Source: an uncultured Lachnospiraceae bacterium (GTDB lineage Bacteria; Bacillota; Clostridia; Lachnospirales; Lachnospiraceae). From it: a DNA stretch of 9,139 nucleotides. Numbering within the stretch: the first letter of the stretch is position 1; each line of letters starts with the position of its first letter. Location: positions 1 through 9,139 of the forward strand of contig URRQ01000061.1 of the NCBI GenBank assembly GCA_900550235.1, read 5' to 3'. The notes below the pieces were generated by a model that saw nothing but the letters and a program-made list of their open reading frames with translations, did not search any database and was not told the DNA's origin. Of the stretch, positions 1-6,828 are shown one piece after another. The position numbers and the translations under genes were made by a program.

Positions 1-92
1 AGAGGAAGCGGCATCCGTTTGATATAGCAATTATTTAATATTCGTTATACTAGATTTTATTATTTACCCAAATATATTTAGGAGACTTTGTA

Positions 93-500
93 ATGATTCA
101 TCATTTAATGTACATCGAATTAAAAACCGGATATTCTGATGATGGCCCTGCATGGATTGGCTATGTCAAGACATCCAAAACCAAAAAGACAATCTACTTT
201 AATGACCATGCTTTTCAAAAACAGATCGGCGCTTATTCAAACTATATCGATATTGAAAACGGTGATGAATATTGGATCTCCGGCTTGAAAAAGAAAGAAA
301 GTAATCGCCATTGGGCGGGCGGGGGAAAAATTATGATCGACCGAAGGGCTGTGAAAGAATATCTTTCTTTCATTGGAGAAAAAAGTTTGCCTTCGAACCT
401 GTTCGAAGTAGTTGATATCGAAGACAAGTTTCCAGTTGAAAGAGTGCATAAGCTGTCTAATGAAAAAGGAGGACTATCGTGTGAAATTGAATCGTTTTGA
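93..500 (+). CDS. Small conserved protein of unknown function (135 aa)
   Basis: I do not know the function. The protein is soluble, with no signal peptide or membrane segment. It is rich in aromatic and charged residues: a GPAWIG segment near residues 18-23, IYFND near 34-38, GDEYWISGLKK near 57-67 and RHWAGGGKIMIDRRA near 72-86. Short proteins with this pattern are common in gut Firmicutes and Bacteroidetes; I recall that some carry an implausible deoxyxylulose-phosphate synthase label, which a 135-residue protein cannot justify. The ATG at 93 is chosen because AGGAG at 80-84 lies 8 bases upstream; an alternative ATG at 108 would lie 23 bases from it. The 3' end overlaps the next gene by 20 bases, so the two are very probably translationally coupled. 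Confidence 0.8.
   Translation: MIHHLMYIELKTGYSDDGPAWIGYVKTSKTKKTIYFNDHAFQKQIGAYSNYIDIENGDEYWISGLKKKESNRHWAGGGKIMIDRRAVKEYLSFIGEKSLPSNLFEVVDIEDKFPVERVHKLSNEKGGLSCEIESF
467..472 (+). promoter_or_regulatory. Ribosome binding site deciding a GTG start
   Basis: A perfect AGGAGG lies inside the 3' end of the first gene, 8 bases before the GTG at 481. It is the only good Shine-Dalgarno site near the start of the second gene, and it rules out the longer ATG starts at 412 and 460. Confidence 0.75.
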
Positions 501-1137
501 AACCGTATCCGGAACATATATCGAAAAAATCTCAGGTCAGTCTCGTATCGGATATTCGTTAAGTGATTCCATGGACTTTTACGACATCATCGAGCATTCA
601 AAAAAAGGGGATTATCACGGTTCTGTCATTTCCTTTTACGACTACGGGAATGGTAAGGTTTACGAGCCATTTTCCAAACAGAGAAATGTATCATACGGAC
701 ATCCTATTTATTCCAATCATTGTTTTTGGCTTTTGCAAGGAGATTATAATCAAGGGATTTACACGCTCTACAGATACCTTCCGGGTGAAATTCCACAAAT
801 GGTTACACAGATTAATGCCGCAGATGTAAACCCATATAATCTACGAATTATCGGTGAAGAGGTTCATATCACAAGCGAGGATGATGATTTTGTTTGCTAT
901 TATCCCGAACATTTTAGCTTCATCAAAGCTTCAAACGAAAGCGTAATGTTGATTGCGAACGGAAAGGTCTATCTCTCTGCATGGATTGAGGAAGGTTGGG
1001 ACGATGAAAATGATTGCGCATCCGAAGAATATAAGTATTATGAAAAAGTGATTGTAAGAGATTTTAACGGGAATATTTTGTCGGAAGAGTTGGGCTCCTT
1101 AAACCAATGTGAAGACGGAAGTTGGTGGATCTCGTAG
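481..1137 (+). CDS. Conserved hypothetical protein (218 aa), coupled to upstream gene
   Basis: I do not recognise a named family. The protein is acidic, rich in Tyr, Trp and Phe, and looks mostly beta-stranded, with no signal peptide or membrane span. Notable segments are SGQSRIGYSLSDS near residues 17-29, a central run of short hydrophobic/aromatic strands, and a C-terminal block with WIEEGWDDEND and the terminal GSWWIS. The reading frame stays open back to 412, but the GTG at 481 is chosen because a perfect AGGAGG lies at 467-472 with an 8-base spacer. The in-frame ATG at 460 would put that site inside the coding region. It overlaps the upstream gene by 20 bases. Such overlapping accessory pairs can be immunity or antitoxin-like genes, but nothing in the sequence proves that. 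Confidence 0.75.
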   Translation: MKLNRFETVSGTYIEKISGQSRIGYSLSDSMDFYDIIEHSKKGDYHGSVISFYDYGNGKVYEPFSKQRNVSYGHPIYSNHCFWLLQGDYNQGIYTLYRYLPGEIPQMVTQINAADVNPYNLRIIGEEVHITSEDDDFVCYYPEHFSFIKASNESVMLIANGKVYLSAWIEEGWDDENDCASEEYKYYEKVIVRDFNGNILSEELGSLNQCEDGSWWIS

Positions 1138-1145
1138 AATTTTTC

Positions 1146-1174
1146 TTGACAATCTTACGCTGATTCTTTACGCT
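1146..1174 (+). promoter_or_regulatory. Candidate promoter of the shikimate dehydrogenase gene
   Basis: A perfect TTGACA (-35) lies at 1146-1151, followed by a 17-base spacer and TACGCT (1169-1174), a poor -10 with only three consensus matches. The strong -35 with a weak -10 suggests either low basal activity or help from an activator. Two copies of a 10-base direct repeat lie across the spacer and -10. Confidence 0.4.
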
Positions 1175-1177
1175 AAT
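1155..1177 (+). repeat. Direct repeat pair TTACGCT(G/A)AT, 13-base period
   Basis: TTACGCTGAT at 1155-1164 and TTACGCTAAT at 1168-1177 match at nine of ten bases and are separated by three bases. They cover the spacer and -10 of the candidate aroE promoter, where a regulator binding to tandem half-sites would act. No known operator is recognised. Confidence 0.5.
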
Positions 1178-1216
1178 CCATAGAATAACTCTGACAAGAA
1201 GAATGGATGTGATTTT

Positions 1217-2086
1217 ATGAATCGAATCATTACAGGACATACACAACTCACCGGACTTTTAGGAAGTCCGGTTGCTCACAGCATCTCCCCTATGATGCAC
1301 AACGAAGCGTTCGCACAGTTAGGTCTGGACTACGCCTATCTTGCTTTCGATGTGAAAGAAGAAGAATTGGAGACTGCGATTGAAGGTCTACGCGCCATGA
1401 AAGTCAAAGGCTTCAATCTGACGATGCCAAACAAAAACCGTATGTGCCGTCTTTGCGACAAACTCTCTCCCGTCGCGCAAATTACCGGCGCGGTCAATAC
1501 GGTTGTCAATGAAAATGGTATTTTTGTCGGACATACGACAGACGGTATCGGTTACATGGGATCCGTAAAAGAGGCTGGTTTAAACATTATCGGAAAAAAA
1601 ATAATAGTACTCGGAGCCGGCGGCGCCGCAACTTCCATCATTGCGCAGGCTGCGTTTGACGGGGTAAGAGAAATCTCCATCTTCAACAGAAAAGGAACCT
1701 CTTACGAACGGATGCAGGAAATCATCGAAAAATTGGAAGCACAGACCGATTGCAAACTGAACTTATTCACCTATGATTTTGAGGACGTATTACGTCAAGA
1801 GCTCTCAGAAAGTATCTTGCTCGTCAACACTACTTCTGTTGGTATGGCGCCAAATATCGAAAACAGCCTGATTACAGATACCACGATGTTCCATCCAAAG
1901 CTTACGGTATCCGATATTATCTATAATCCCGAAGAGACAAAACTCCTTCGATTAGCCAAAGAGGCCGGCTGCAAAACCTTCAACGGACTTCATATGCTTC
2001 TCTATCAAGGAGCAGCGGCATTCAAGCTTTGGACCGAACAAGAGATGCCGATTCAGGTGATAAAAGAAAAATACTTTCAGAGATGA
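1217..2086 (+). CDS. aroE: Shikimate (quinate/shikimate) dehydrogenase, YdiB-like
   Basis: The protein (289 aa) reduces 3-dehydroshikimate to shikimate with NAD(P)H in the cytoplasmic aromatic amino acid pathway. The substrate domain shows SPVAHSISP at residues 17-25, the catalytic Lys73 in NLTMPNK, Asn94 in GAVNT and catalytic Asp109 in TTDG. The Rossmann domain carries GAGGAA at 133-138. NRKG at 157-160 follows the second strand, where AroE usually has NRT-R for NADP. The MPNK motif, the SVGM segment, the block YNPEETKLLRLAKEAGCKT and the LLYQGAAAFKLWT tail resemble E. coli YdiB more than AroE (NVTxPFK), so quinate or NAD use is possible. The usual Asn of NTDG is Thr107. The start ATG is the only reasonable one, although the Shine-Dalgarno (GGATGTGA) is weak. 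It appears to be a single-gene unit with its own promoter, ending at a hairpin. Confidence 0.93.
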   Translation: MNRIITGHTQLTGLLGSPVAHSISPMMHNEAFAQLGLDYAYLAFDVKEEELETAIEGLRAMKVKGFNLTMPNKNRMCRLCDKLSPVAQITGAVNTVVNENGIFVGHTTDGIGYMGSVKEAGLNIIGKKIIVLGAGGAATSIIAQAAFDGVREISIFNRKGTSYERMQEIIEKLEAQTDCKLNLFTYDFEDVLRQELSESILLVNTTSVGMAPNIENSLITDTTMFHPKLTVSDIIYNPEETKLLRLAKEAGCKTFNGLHMLLYQGAAAFKLWTEQEMPIQVIKEKYFQR

Positions 2087-2095
2087 TTTTCTATC

Positions 2096-2143
2096 ACAAA
2101 AAATCGAGGACTGAATATTCCTATATTCAATCCTCGTTTCTTA
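2096..2143. terminator. Hairpin terminator between convergent genes, best on the - strand
   Basis: The stem is 2105-2118 (CGAGGACTGAATAT) against 2123-2136 (ATATTCAATCCTCG) with a TCCT loop. The single mismatch is C:A when read on the + strand but a permitted U:G pair on the - strand. The - strand transcript also ends in a clean U run (from the A tract 2096-2103), while the + strand tail is TTTCTTATT. It probably ends the 53-aa gene (and glyA read-through) efficiently and the shikimate dehydrogenase gene less so. Confidence 0.85.
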
Positions 2144-2156
2144 TTATCCTTTATTC

Positions 2157-2318
2157 TTAAAATTCAATTCCCCGACTGCTTGCATCATTGAGATAAGTTG
2201 TGAGCTCCTCAATCTTCTGAATCATCTCCTGTTTTTCTTCCCAATCATCACCGGACATTTCTTTATTCACAAGACAAGTTTTCAGTTGCTTCAAATTCTG
2301 TATCAATTCTCTATTCAT
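2157..2318 (-). CDS. Small acidic helical protein of unknown function (53 aa)
   Basis: The ATG at 2318 opens a 53-codon frame that begins MNRELIQNLKQLKTCLVNKE and ends in SRGIEF. The protein is charged and mostly helix-forming, with leucine/isoleucine spacing that could make a short helical hairpin or coiled coil: one helix at about residues 2-19, and a second at about 24-45 after an MSGDDW turn. There is no membrane segment or signal peptide. Three things support a real gene: a perfect AAGGAGG at 2326-2332 with a 7-base spacer, a matching promoter at 2351-2379, and a strong terminator 14 bases past the stop. It lies 101 bases downstream of glyA on the same strand, with no terminator between, so it may also receive glyA transcripts. 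The function is unknown; a small structural or adaptor protein is conceivable. Confidence 0.8.
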   Translation of the reverse strand: MNRELIQNLKQLKTCLVNKEMSGDDWEEKQEMIQKIEELTTYLNDASSRGIEF

Positions 2319-2350
2319 GACGAGCCCTCCTTGTACTTAGATTTTTCTAT

Positions 2351-2379
2351 ATCTTACCTCAAAAGCCAAGATTTGTCTA
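2351..2379 (-). promoter_or_regulatory. Promoter of the 53-aa gene
   Basis: On the - strand, TAGACA (2374-2379, five of six consensus matches) and TAAGAT (2351-2356, four of six) are separated by exactly 17 bases. A start near 2344 would give a leader of about 25 bases containing the AAGGAGG site. Confidence 0.55.
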
Positions 2380-2419
2380 CACAATTCAAGCAATCCATTC
2401 CTTACAATTCTGTTACACA

Positions 2420-3670
2420 TTATGATTCGTAAATCGGATACTTAGCGCAAAGCGTCTCTACCTCTGTTCGGATTTCATCGGCTTTGTTCTCAAAATCAGT
2501 CGCCGTCAACCAGATCAGCTCTGCAATTTTTTCCATATCCTCTTCTTTCATACCTCTTGATGTAACCGCAGGAGTTCCGATTCTTACACCTGATGTTACG
2601 AATGGACTTCTCGGATCATTTGGAATCGTATTCTTATTCAAAGTAATATATACTTCATCACATCTCTTCTGCAATTCTTTTCCTGATACATCTAGATTCG
2701 TCAAATCCAGCAACATCAAGTGATTGTCCGTACCACCTGTCAAAAGTTTAAAACCTTGTTTCTCTAATGCTTTTGCCAAAGCCTTGGCATTCTTCACAAC
2801 CTGCTCCTGATATGCTTTAAATTCCGGTTTCAACGCTTCTCCAAACGCAACTGCTTTTGCTGCGATCACATGCTCTAACGGACCACCCTGTGTTCCCGGG
2901 AAAATTGCTTTGTTAAAATTAAATTTCTCCGCTGCTTCTTTATTCGCCAAAATCATTCCGCCCCTTGGACCTCGAAGTGTCTTATGGGTTGTTGTCGTCA
3001 CAACATCTGCGTATGGAATCGGACTCGGGTGTAAGCCTGCTGCCACAAGCCCCGCAATGTGCGCCATATCCACCATAAGATAGGATCCAGCCTTATCTGC
3101 AATCTCACGGAAACGTTTAAAATCTATCGTTCTCGCATAAGCGCTGGCTCCTGCTATAATCAGCTTCGGATGGTGTTCCAACGCCAAGCGCTCGACCTCA
3201 TCATAATCAATGAATCCTTCTGCATTTACCCCATATGGTACAATGTTAAAATAAAGCCCTGAAAAATTAACCGGACTTCCATGTGTCAAGTGTCCGCCAT
3301 GATCTAAGTTCATACCCATGATCGTATCACCTGCCTTCAGCATCGCCACATAGACTGCCGTGTTTGCCTGCGCGCCGGAATGCGGCTGTACATTCGCATA
3401 ATCACAGCCAAACAGCTTCTTCGCACGTTCAATCGCAAGCGTTTCTACAACGTCCACATTTTCACATCCGCCGTAATAACGTTTTCCTGAATAACCTTCT
3501 GCATACTTGTTCGTAAGAACGGTTCCCATTGTCAGCATTACCGGCTCAGACACGATATTTTCCGATGCGATCAGTTCAAGATTTCTCTGTTGTCTTCCAC
3601 ACTCTGCCTTGATCGCTGCACCCACTTCCGGATCGTATTGTTCGATCATCTCCATAACATGTTTTACCAT
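2420..3670 (-). CDS. glyA: Serine hydroxymethyltransferase
   Basis: This PLP-dependent cytoplasmic enzyme converts serine and tetrahydrofolate to glycine and 5,10-methylene-tetrahydrofolate, the main source of one-carbon units for purines, thymidylate and methionine. With the start at 3670 the protein is 416 aa, close to the 417 of E. coli GlyA, and its key residues align one position later. They are Ser36 and Glu37 in LIASEN, Tyr56 and Tyr66 in the NKYAEGYSGKRYYGG block, Asp201 and His204 in VDMAHIAG, and His229 with the Schiff-base Lys230 in TTTTHKTLRGPRGG. The frame is open to a TTG at 3733, but that codon lies inside the promoter -10, so the longer form cannot be made from this transcript. 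An ATG at 3703 has no well-placed ribosome site. No folate, glycine or purine riboswitch fits in the roughly 55-base leader. All key catalytic residues are present. Confidence 0.97.
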   Translation of the reverse strand: MVKHVMEMIEQYDPEVGAAIKAECGRQQRNLELIASENIVSEPVMLTMGTVLTNKYAEGYSGKRYYGGCENVDVVETLAIERAKKLFGCDYANVQPHSGAQANTAVYVAMLKAGDTIMGMNLDHGGHLTHGSPVNFSGLYFNIVPYGVNAEGFIDYDEVERLALEHHPKLIIAGASAYARTIDFKRFREIADKAGSYLMVDMAHIAGLVAAGLHPSPIPYADVVTTTTHKTLRGPRGGMILANKEAAEKFNFNKAIFPGTQGGPLEHVIAAKAVAFGEALKPEFKAYQEQVVKNAKALAKALEKQGFKLLTGGTDNHLMLLDLTNLDVSGKELQKRCDEVYITLNKNTIPNDPRSPFVTSGVRIGTPAVTSRGMKEEDMEKIAELIWLTATDFENKADEIRTEVETLCAKYPIYES

Positions 3671-3681
3671 AATTCTTGCTG

Positions 3682-3688
3682 CCTCCTT
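3682..3688 (-). promoter_or_regulatory. Ribosome binding site deciding the glyA start
   Basis: AAGGAGG on the - strand lies 11 bases upstream of the ATG at 3670, slightly long but acceptable. It lies within the extended open frame, so using it excludes the starts at 3703 and 3733. Confidence 0.7.
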
Positions 3689-3732
3689 CGTCTTCTTGTC
3701 CATTTTCGAAATGATTTTCCCCTCACAAGGCA

Positions 3733-3761
3733 ATCATAACACACTTTATATTCTTCTTCAA
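3733..3761 (-). promoter_or_regulatory. glyA promoter
   Basis: On the - strand, TTGAAG (-35, 3756-3761) and TATGAT (-10, 3733-3738) are separated by 17 bases. Transcription should begin near 3725, leaving a leader of about 55 bases. Confidence 0.75.
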
Positions 3762-3811
3762 TAAACGTTATTTCACTCACAATCTTATATTTTTTCTCCT
3801 TACCATTTACC

Positions 3812-3853
3812 AAAAAATAAGAGCCTCGCGGCATTCATATGCCCGAGACTCTT
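3812..3853 (-). terminator. Terminator of the F420-ligase-like gene
   Basis: The arms 3819-3832 and 3841-3853 (AAGAGCCTCGCGGC against GCCCGAGACTCTT) form a GC-rich stem with one bulged base and an 8-base loop. Read on the - strand the only mismatch becomes a U:G pair, and the stem is followed by TTATTTTTTGG. This is a typical intrinsic terminator, 18 bases past the stop codon at 3871, and it insulates glyA from the upstream unit. Confidence 0.88.
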
Positions 3854-3870
3854 CATTCTTTTCACTTATA

Positions 3871-5061
3871 TTAGTTTGTATAATTGTCAAAATATCCCTG
3901 TACAAGCACAACCGGAGTACCTTTGTCACCAGAACCACTTGTAAGGTCACATAAAGAACCGATCAAATCTGTAAGCTGTCTCGGTGTTGTTCCTTGAGAC
4001 ACCATATTTCCTACGAGATTATCGTCTTTTTCTTTGATACGTTTTGAAATTGCTTCTTTTAATGCTTCTCCGCTTAAATCTGCAAAATCATTATCAGCAA
4101 GATATTTTAATTTCACTTCATTTGGAGTTCCGCGAAGTCCGTCTGTAAATGCAGGCGAAACAACCGGATCGGCAAGCTCCCAAATCTTACCTTGCGGATC
4201 TTTGAATGCACCGTCACCGTAAACCATTACTTCTACGTGCTTTCCTGTTTTTTCCAAAATCTTCTTCTGAATCTCTTCTACAAGATCAAAGCACTCTCTT
4301 GGGAATAACTTAATACTTTCTTCTGTAGATTTGTTAGAACCTAAAAGACCGTATTTTTCATTAAATCCGCTTCCGTCTACAGATGCTGTTAAGATTTCAT
4401 CCATTCCGTATACTTTTTCAGCGCCGTTTGCTTTTAAGATACGTTTTGTTCTTGCACGTGTATGAATATCACAGTTGATAACATTCTTTGTATAATCAAG
4501 GATTGTCTTTGGATTGTTTGCAAAGATGATCTCTACCTCTGCGCCTGCTTCACGGATGATCTCTCCGTAATACTGTACGTAATCAACGCCTGTAAATTCG
4601 TGCTTATTCTCTCCGAAAAGTTCTCTATACTTCTCTAATGTAAGCACATCGCTGTACGGATTGATTCCTGCTTCATCTAATTTGTCAAGTGATACAAGTT
4701 CATTTCCCACTTCATCACTTGGATAGCTTAACATAAGAACAACTTTTTTTGCTCCCATAGCCATACCTTTTAAGCAGATAGAGAATCTGTTTCTAGACAA
4801 AATCGGGAAGATAATTCCAACTGTTTCTCCGCCAAACTTTGCTTTTACATCGCTTGCGATTGCGCTGATTGGAGCATAGTTTCCCTGTGCTCTTGCCACG
4901 ATAGATTCTGTAAGAGAAATAACATCTTTATCTCTCAATGCAAATCCTTCGCTTTCAGCTGCTTCTAATACACTATTTACTACGATATCTGCCAAATTAT
5001 CTCCTTCACGGATAATTGGACAGCGAATACCTCTTGATATTGTACCTACTTTTCTTTCCAT
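3871..5061 (-). CDS. Coenzyme F420-0:L-glutamate ligase-like protein (396 aa)
   Basis: The N-terminal part resembles the CofE/FbiB gamma-glutamyl ligase fold, with GDNLADIVVNSVLEAAESEG at residues 20-39 and DKDVISLTESIVARAQGNY at 44-62. Those enzymes add glutamate to the lactate-linked F420 precursor with GTP and metal ions. This protein is about 150 residues longer than CofE. Further conserved-looking blocks are FPILSRNRF (85-93), LMLSYPSDEVGN (109-120), NCDIHTRARTKR (196-207), ASVDGSGFNEKYGLLGSN (226-243), YGDGAFKDP with IWELADPVVSP (281-303) and LIGSLCDLTSGSGDKGTP (367-383). The acidic ones could bind metal. It is cytoplasmic, with no signal peptide. Clostridia of this kind are not known to make F420, so the true substrate is probably another carboxylate or amine; this is inference. 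The ATG at 5061 follows AAGGGA with a suitable spacer. The sugar kinase gene lies 119 bases upstream on the same strand. Confidence 0.8.
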   Translation of the reverse strand: MERKVGTISRGIRCPIIREGDNLADIVVNSVLEAAESEGFALRDKDVISLTESIVARAQGNYAPISAIASDVKAKFGGETVGIIFPILSRNRFSICLKGMAMGAKKVVLMLSYPSDEVGNELVSLDKLDEAGINPYSDVLTLEKYRELFGENKHEFTGVDYVQYYGEIIREAGAEVEIIFANNPKTILDYTKNVINCDIHTRARTKRILKANGAEKVYGMDEILTASVDGSGFNEKYGLLGSNKSTEESIKLFPRECFDLVEEIQKKILEKTGKHVEVMVYGDGAFKDPQGKIWELADPVVSPAFTDGLRGTPNEVKLKYLADNDFADLSGEALKEAISKRIKEKDDNLVGNMVSQGTTPRQLTDLIGSLCDLTSGSGDKGTPVVLVQGYFDNYTN

Positions 5062-5110
5062 CTTTAATCCCTTCTTACTTCCAGAGTCTATTCTGAATTA
5101 CTACCGTCCT

Positions 5111-5139
5111 ATTATAATACAAAATATCTCTGTTGAAAA
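5111..5139 (-). promoter_or_regulatory. Promoter of the F420-ligase-like gene
   Basis: On the - strand a perfect TATAAT (5111-5116) is preceded, at 17 bases, by TTTTCA (5134-5139, four of six matches to TTGACA). The predicted start near 5104 gives a leader of about 42 bases. No terminator was found between the kinase stop and this promoter, so read-through from the kinase is also expected. Confidence 0.65.
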
Positions 5140-5180
5140 GGTTTTTTTACTATCCAACGCCATTTTACAAGCTTTACATG

Positions 5181-6785
5181 CTATTTCAGTGAATTTACGG
5201 CTGCTCTTTCGATTGCAAGACCTTCTGTAAATCGTCCGATAAATGTGTTAAAACCTTCTACGTCCTCTTTTACAGGGCTTAATGTAATTCCCTTCTGACC
5301 TGCAAATACTTTTTCACTTAAGTATGCATCTAACGCTTCTTCTTCCTGTTTATTCTTCATATAAGAAGCGAGAACCGCAATTCCCCATGCACCGCCTTCT
5401 CCTGCTGTTTCCATTACTGTTACTGCTGTATCAAGCGCTGCCGCAAGAATTCTTTGTCCTACAACCGGAGTTTTGAATAAACCACCGTGTCCATAAATCT
5501 CATCCAGTTTTACCCCTTCTTCTTTCAGAAGAATATCCATTCCAACTTTTAAAACTTCTAACGAAGCATAAAGATTCGCTCTCATAAAGTTTGCAAGATT
5601 GAATTTACTATCCGGAGTACGTACAAACAATGGACGTCCTGCGTCAAATCCTACTACCGGCTCTCCTGAGAAGAAGTTAAATGCAAGAAGTCCGCCGCAA
5701 TCTGCATCTCCCTCTAACGCCTTATTATAGAGTGTTCCGAATAATTTATTCATATCTACATTTTCAATACCAAAGCTTTCCGCAAACTCTTTGAAAATAT
5801 TTACCCACGCATTCAAATCAGACGTACAGTTGTTGCAATGTACCATGGCAACCGCATCACCGGATGGTGTTGTTACAATATCAATTTCTTCGTGTACATT
5901 TTTCAGTTCTTCTTCCAAAACTACCATACTGAACACGCTTGTTCCTGCAGAAACATTACCTGTACGAACCTTCACACTGTTTGTTGCAACCATACCGGTT
6001 CCTGCATCTCCTTCCGGAGGACATACCGGAACACCTGCTTCAAGATTGCCGGACACATCCAAAAGTTTCGCTCCCTCTTCTGTCAATGTGCCTGCATGTT
6101 CTCCTGCGACAAGCACCTTCGGCAAAATCTCTTCAATCTTCCAAGGGTATCCTTTTGGAGCAACTTTTACATCAAATTTTGCAAGCATTTCCTTATTCCA
6201 ATCTCTTGTCTTTGGATCGATCGGGAACATACCGGATGCATCGCCTACTCCAAGCACTTTTTCTCCTGTCAATTTCCAATGAATATAACCTGCAAGCGTT
6301 GTGATGAATGTTACGTCTTTCACATGCTCTTCGCCGTTTAAAATTGCCTGATAAATGTGAGAACCGCTCCATCTCTGTGGCATATTGAAATCAAATAATT
6401 CTGTCAGCTCCTTGGCAGCCTGCTCTGTCATCGTATTTCTCCATGTGCGGAACGGAACAAGAAGTTCTCCCTCTTTATCAAATGCCATATAACCATGCAT
6501 CATCGCACTGAATCCAACTGCACCTAATTTTGTAAGCACAATATCATATTTTTCTTTTACATCTGCCAACATTTTTGCATAACTATCTTGAAGTCCTGTC
6601 CAAATATCTTCTAAGCTGTATGTCCAAATATTGTTTTCTAATCTGTTCTCCCAATCATGCGCTCCGGAAGCGATCACTGCGTGATTTTCATCAACCAAAA
6701 CTGCTTTGATTCTTGTAGATCCGAATTCAATACCAAGCACTGCATTTCCTGCTTGAATGGACTGTTTGATTGTTTCACAATTCAT
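5181..6785 (-). CDS. FGGY-family carbohydrate kinase (534 aa)
   Basis: This is an ATP-dependent sugar kinase of the glycerol/xylulo/ribulokinase superfamily, acting in the cytoplasm. The N-terminal phosphate motif is LGIEFGSTRIKAVLVD at residues 17-32. The substrate loop MMHGYMAFD lies at 95-103, comparable to the MHG of xylulokinases, followed by PFRTWRNTMT (111-120) and GDASGMFPID (181-190). The likely catalytic base is Asp260 in PPEGDAGTGM. Phosphate 2 is near SAGTSVFSM (279-287), and the adenosine motif is near GHGGLFKTPVVGQRI (432-446), followed by AGEGGAWG (461-468). The first motif has Glu20 where most family members have Asp. The length fits ribulokinase-like members (about 530-560), but the MHG and DASG motifs point to xylulokinase relatives, so the sugar is uncertain (a pentulose is likely). 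The start is set by AGGAGG, 8 bases upstream of the ATG. No isomerase, epimerase or transporter is in the window. Confidence 0.9.
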   Translation of the reverse strand: MNCETIKQSIQAGNAVLGIEFGSTRIKAVLVDENHAVIASGAHDWENRLENNIWTYSLEDIWTGLQDSYAKMLADVKEKYDIVLTKLGAVGFSAMMHGYMAFDKEGELLVPFRTWRNTMTEQAAKELTELFDFNMPQRWSGSHIYQAILNGEEHVKDVTFITTLAGYIHWKLTGEKVLGVGDASGMFPIDPKTRDWNKEMLAKFDVKVAPKGYPWKIEEILPKVLVAGEHAGTLTEEGAKLLDVSGNLEAGVPVCPPEGDAGTGMVATNSVKVRTGNVSAGTSVFSMVVLEEELKNVHEEIDIVTTPSGDAVAMVHCNNCTSDLNAWVNIFKEFAESFGIENVDMNKLFGTLYNKALEGDADCGGLLAFNFFSGEPVVGFDAGRPLFVRTPDSKFNLANFMRANLYASLEVLKVGMDILLKEEGVKLDEIYGHGGLFKTPVVGQRILAAALDTAVTVMETAGEGGAWGIAVLASYMKNKQEEEALDAYLSEKVFAGQKGITLSPVKEDVEGFNTFIGRFTEGLAIERAAVNSLK

Positions 6786-6828
6786 TTCTAATTCCTCCTA
6801 TAACATATCTACGATTTATATTACTTTT

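Noticed and set aside
46..51. TATACT as a -10 box for the first gene
   Set aside because: No acceptable -35 lies at 16-18 bases (TTGATA at 19-24 is 21 bases away). The first gene may be transcribed from outside the window.
2420..3733. 437-residue version of serine hydroxymethyltransferase starting at TTG
   Set aside because: The TTG overlaps the predicted -10 box. The 416-residue version has the good ribosome site and matches the family length and residue numbering.
3671..3811. Possible riboswitch (glycine, THF or purine) upstream of glyA
   Set aside because: The predicted leader is only about 55 bases and shows no conserved aptamer core.
5791..6341. Several long open frames on the + strand opposite the FGGY kinase
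   Set aside because: They have no ribosome sites, and their Cys/Ser/Phe-rich composition is typical of antisense shadows. The kinase on the other strand has intact motifs throughout.
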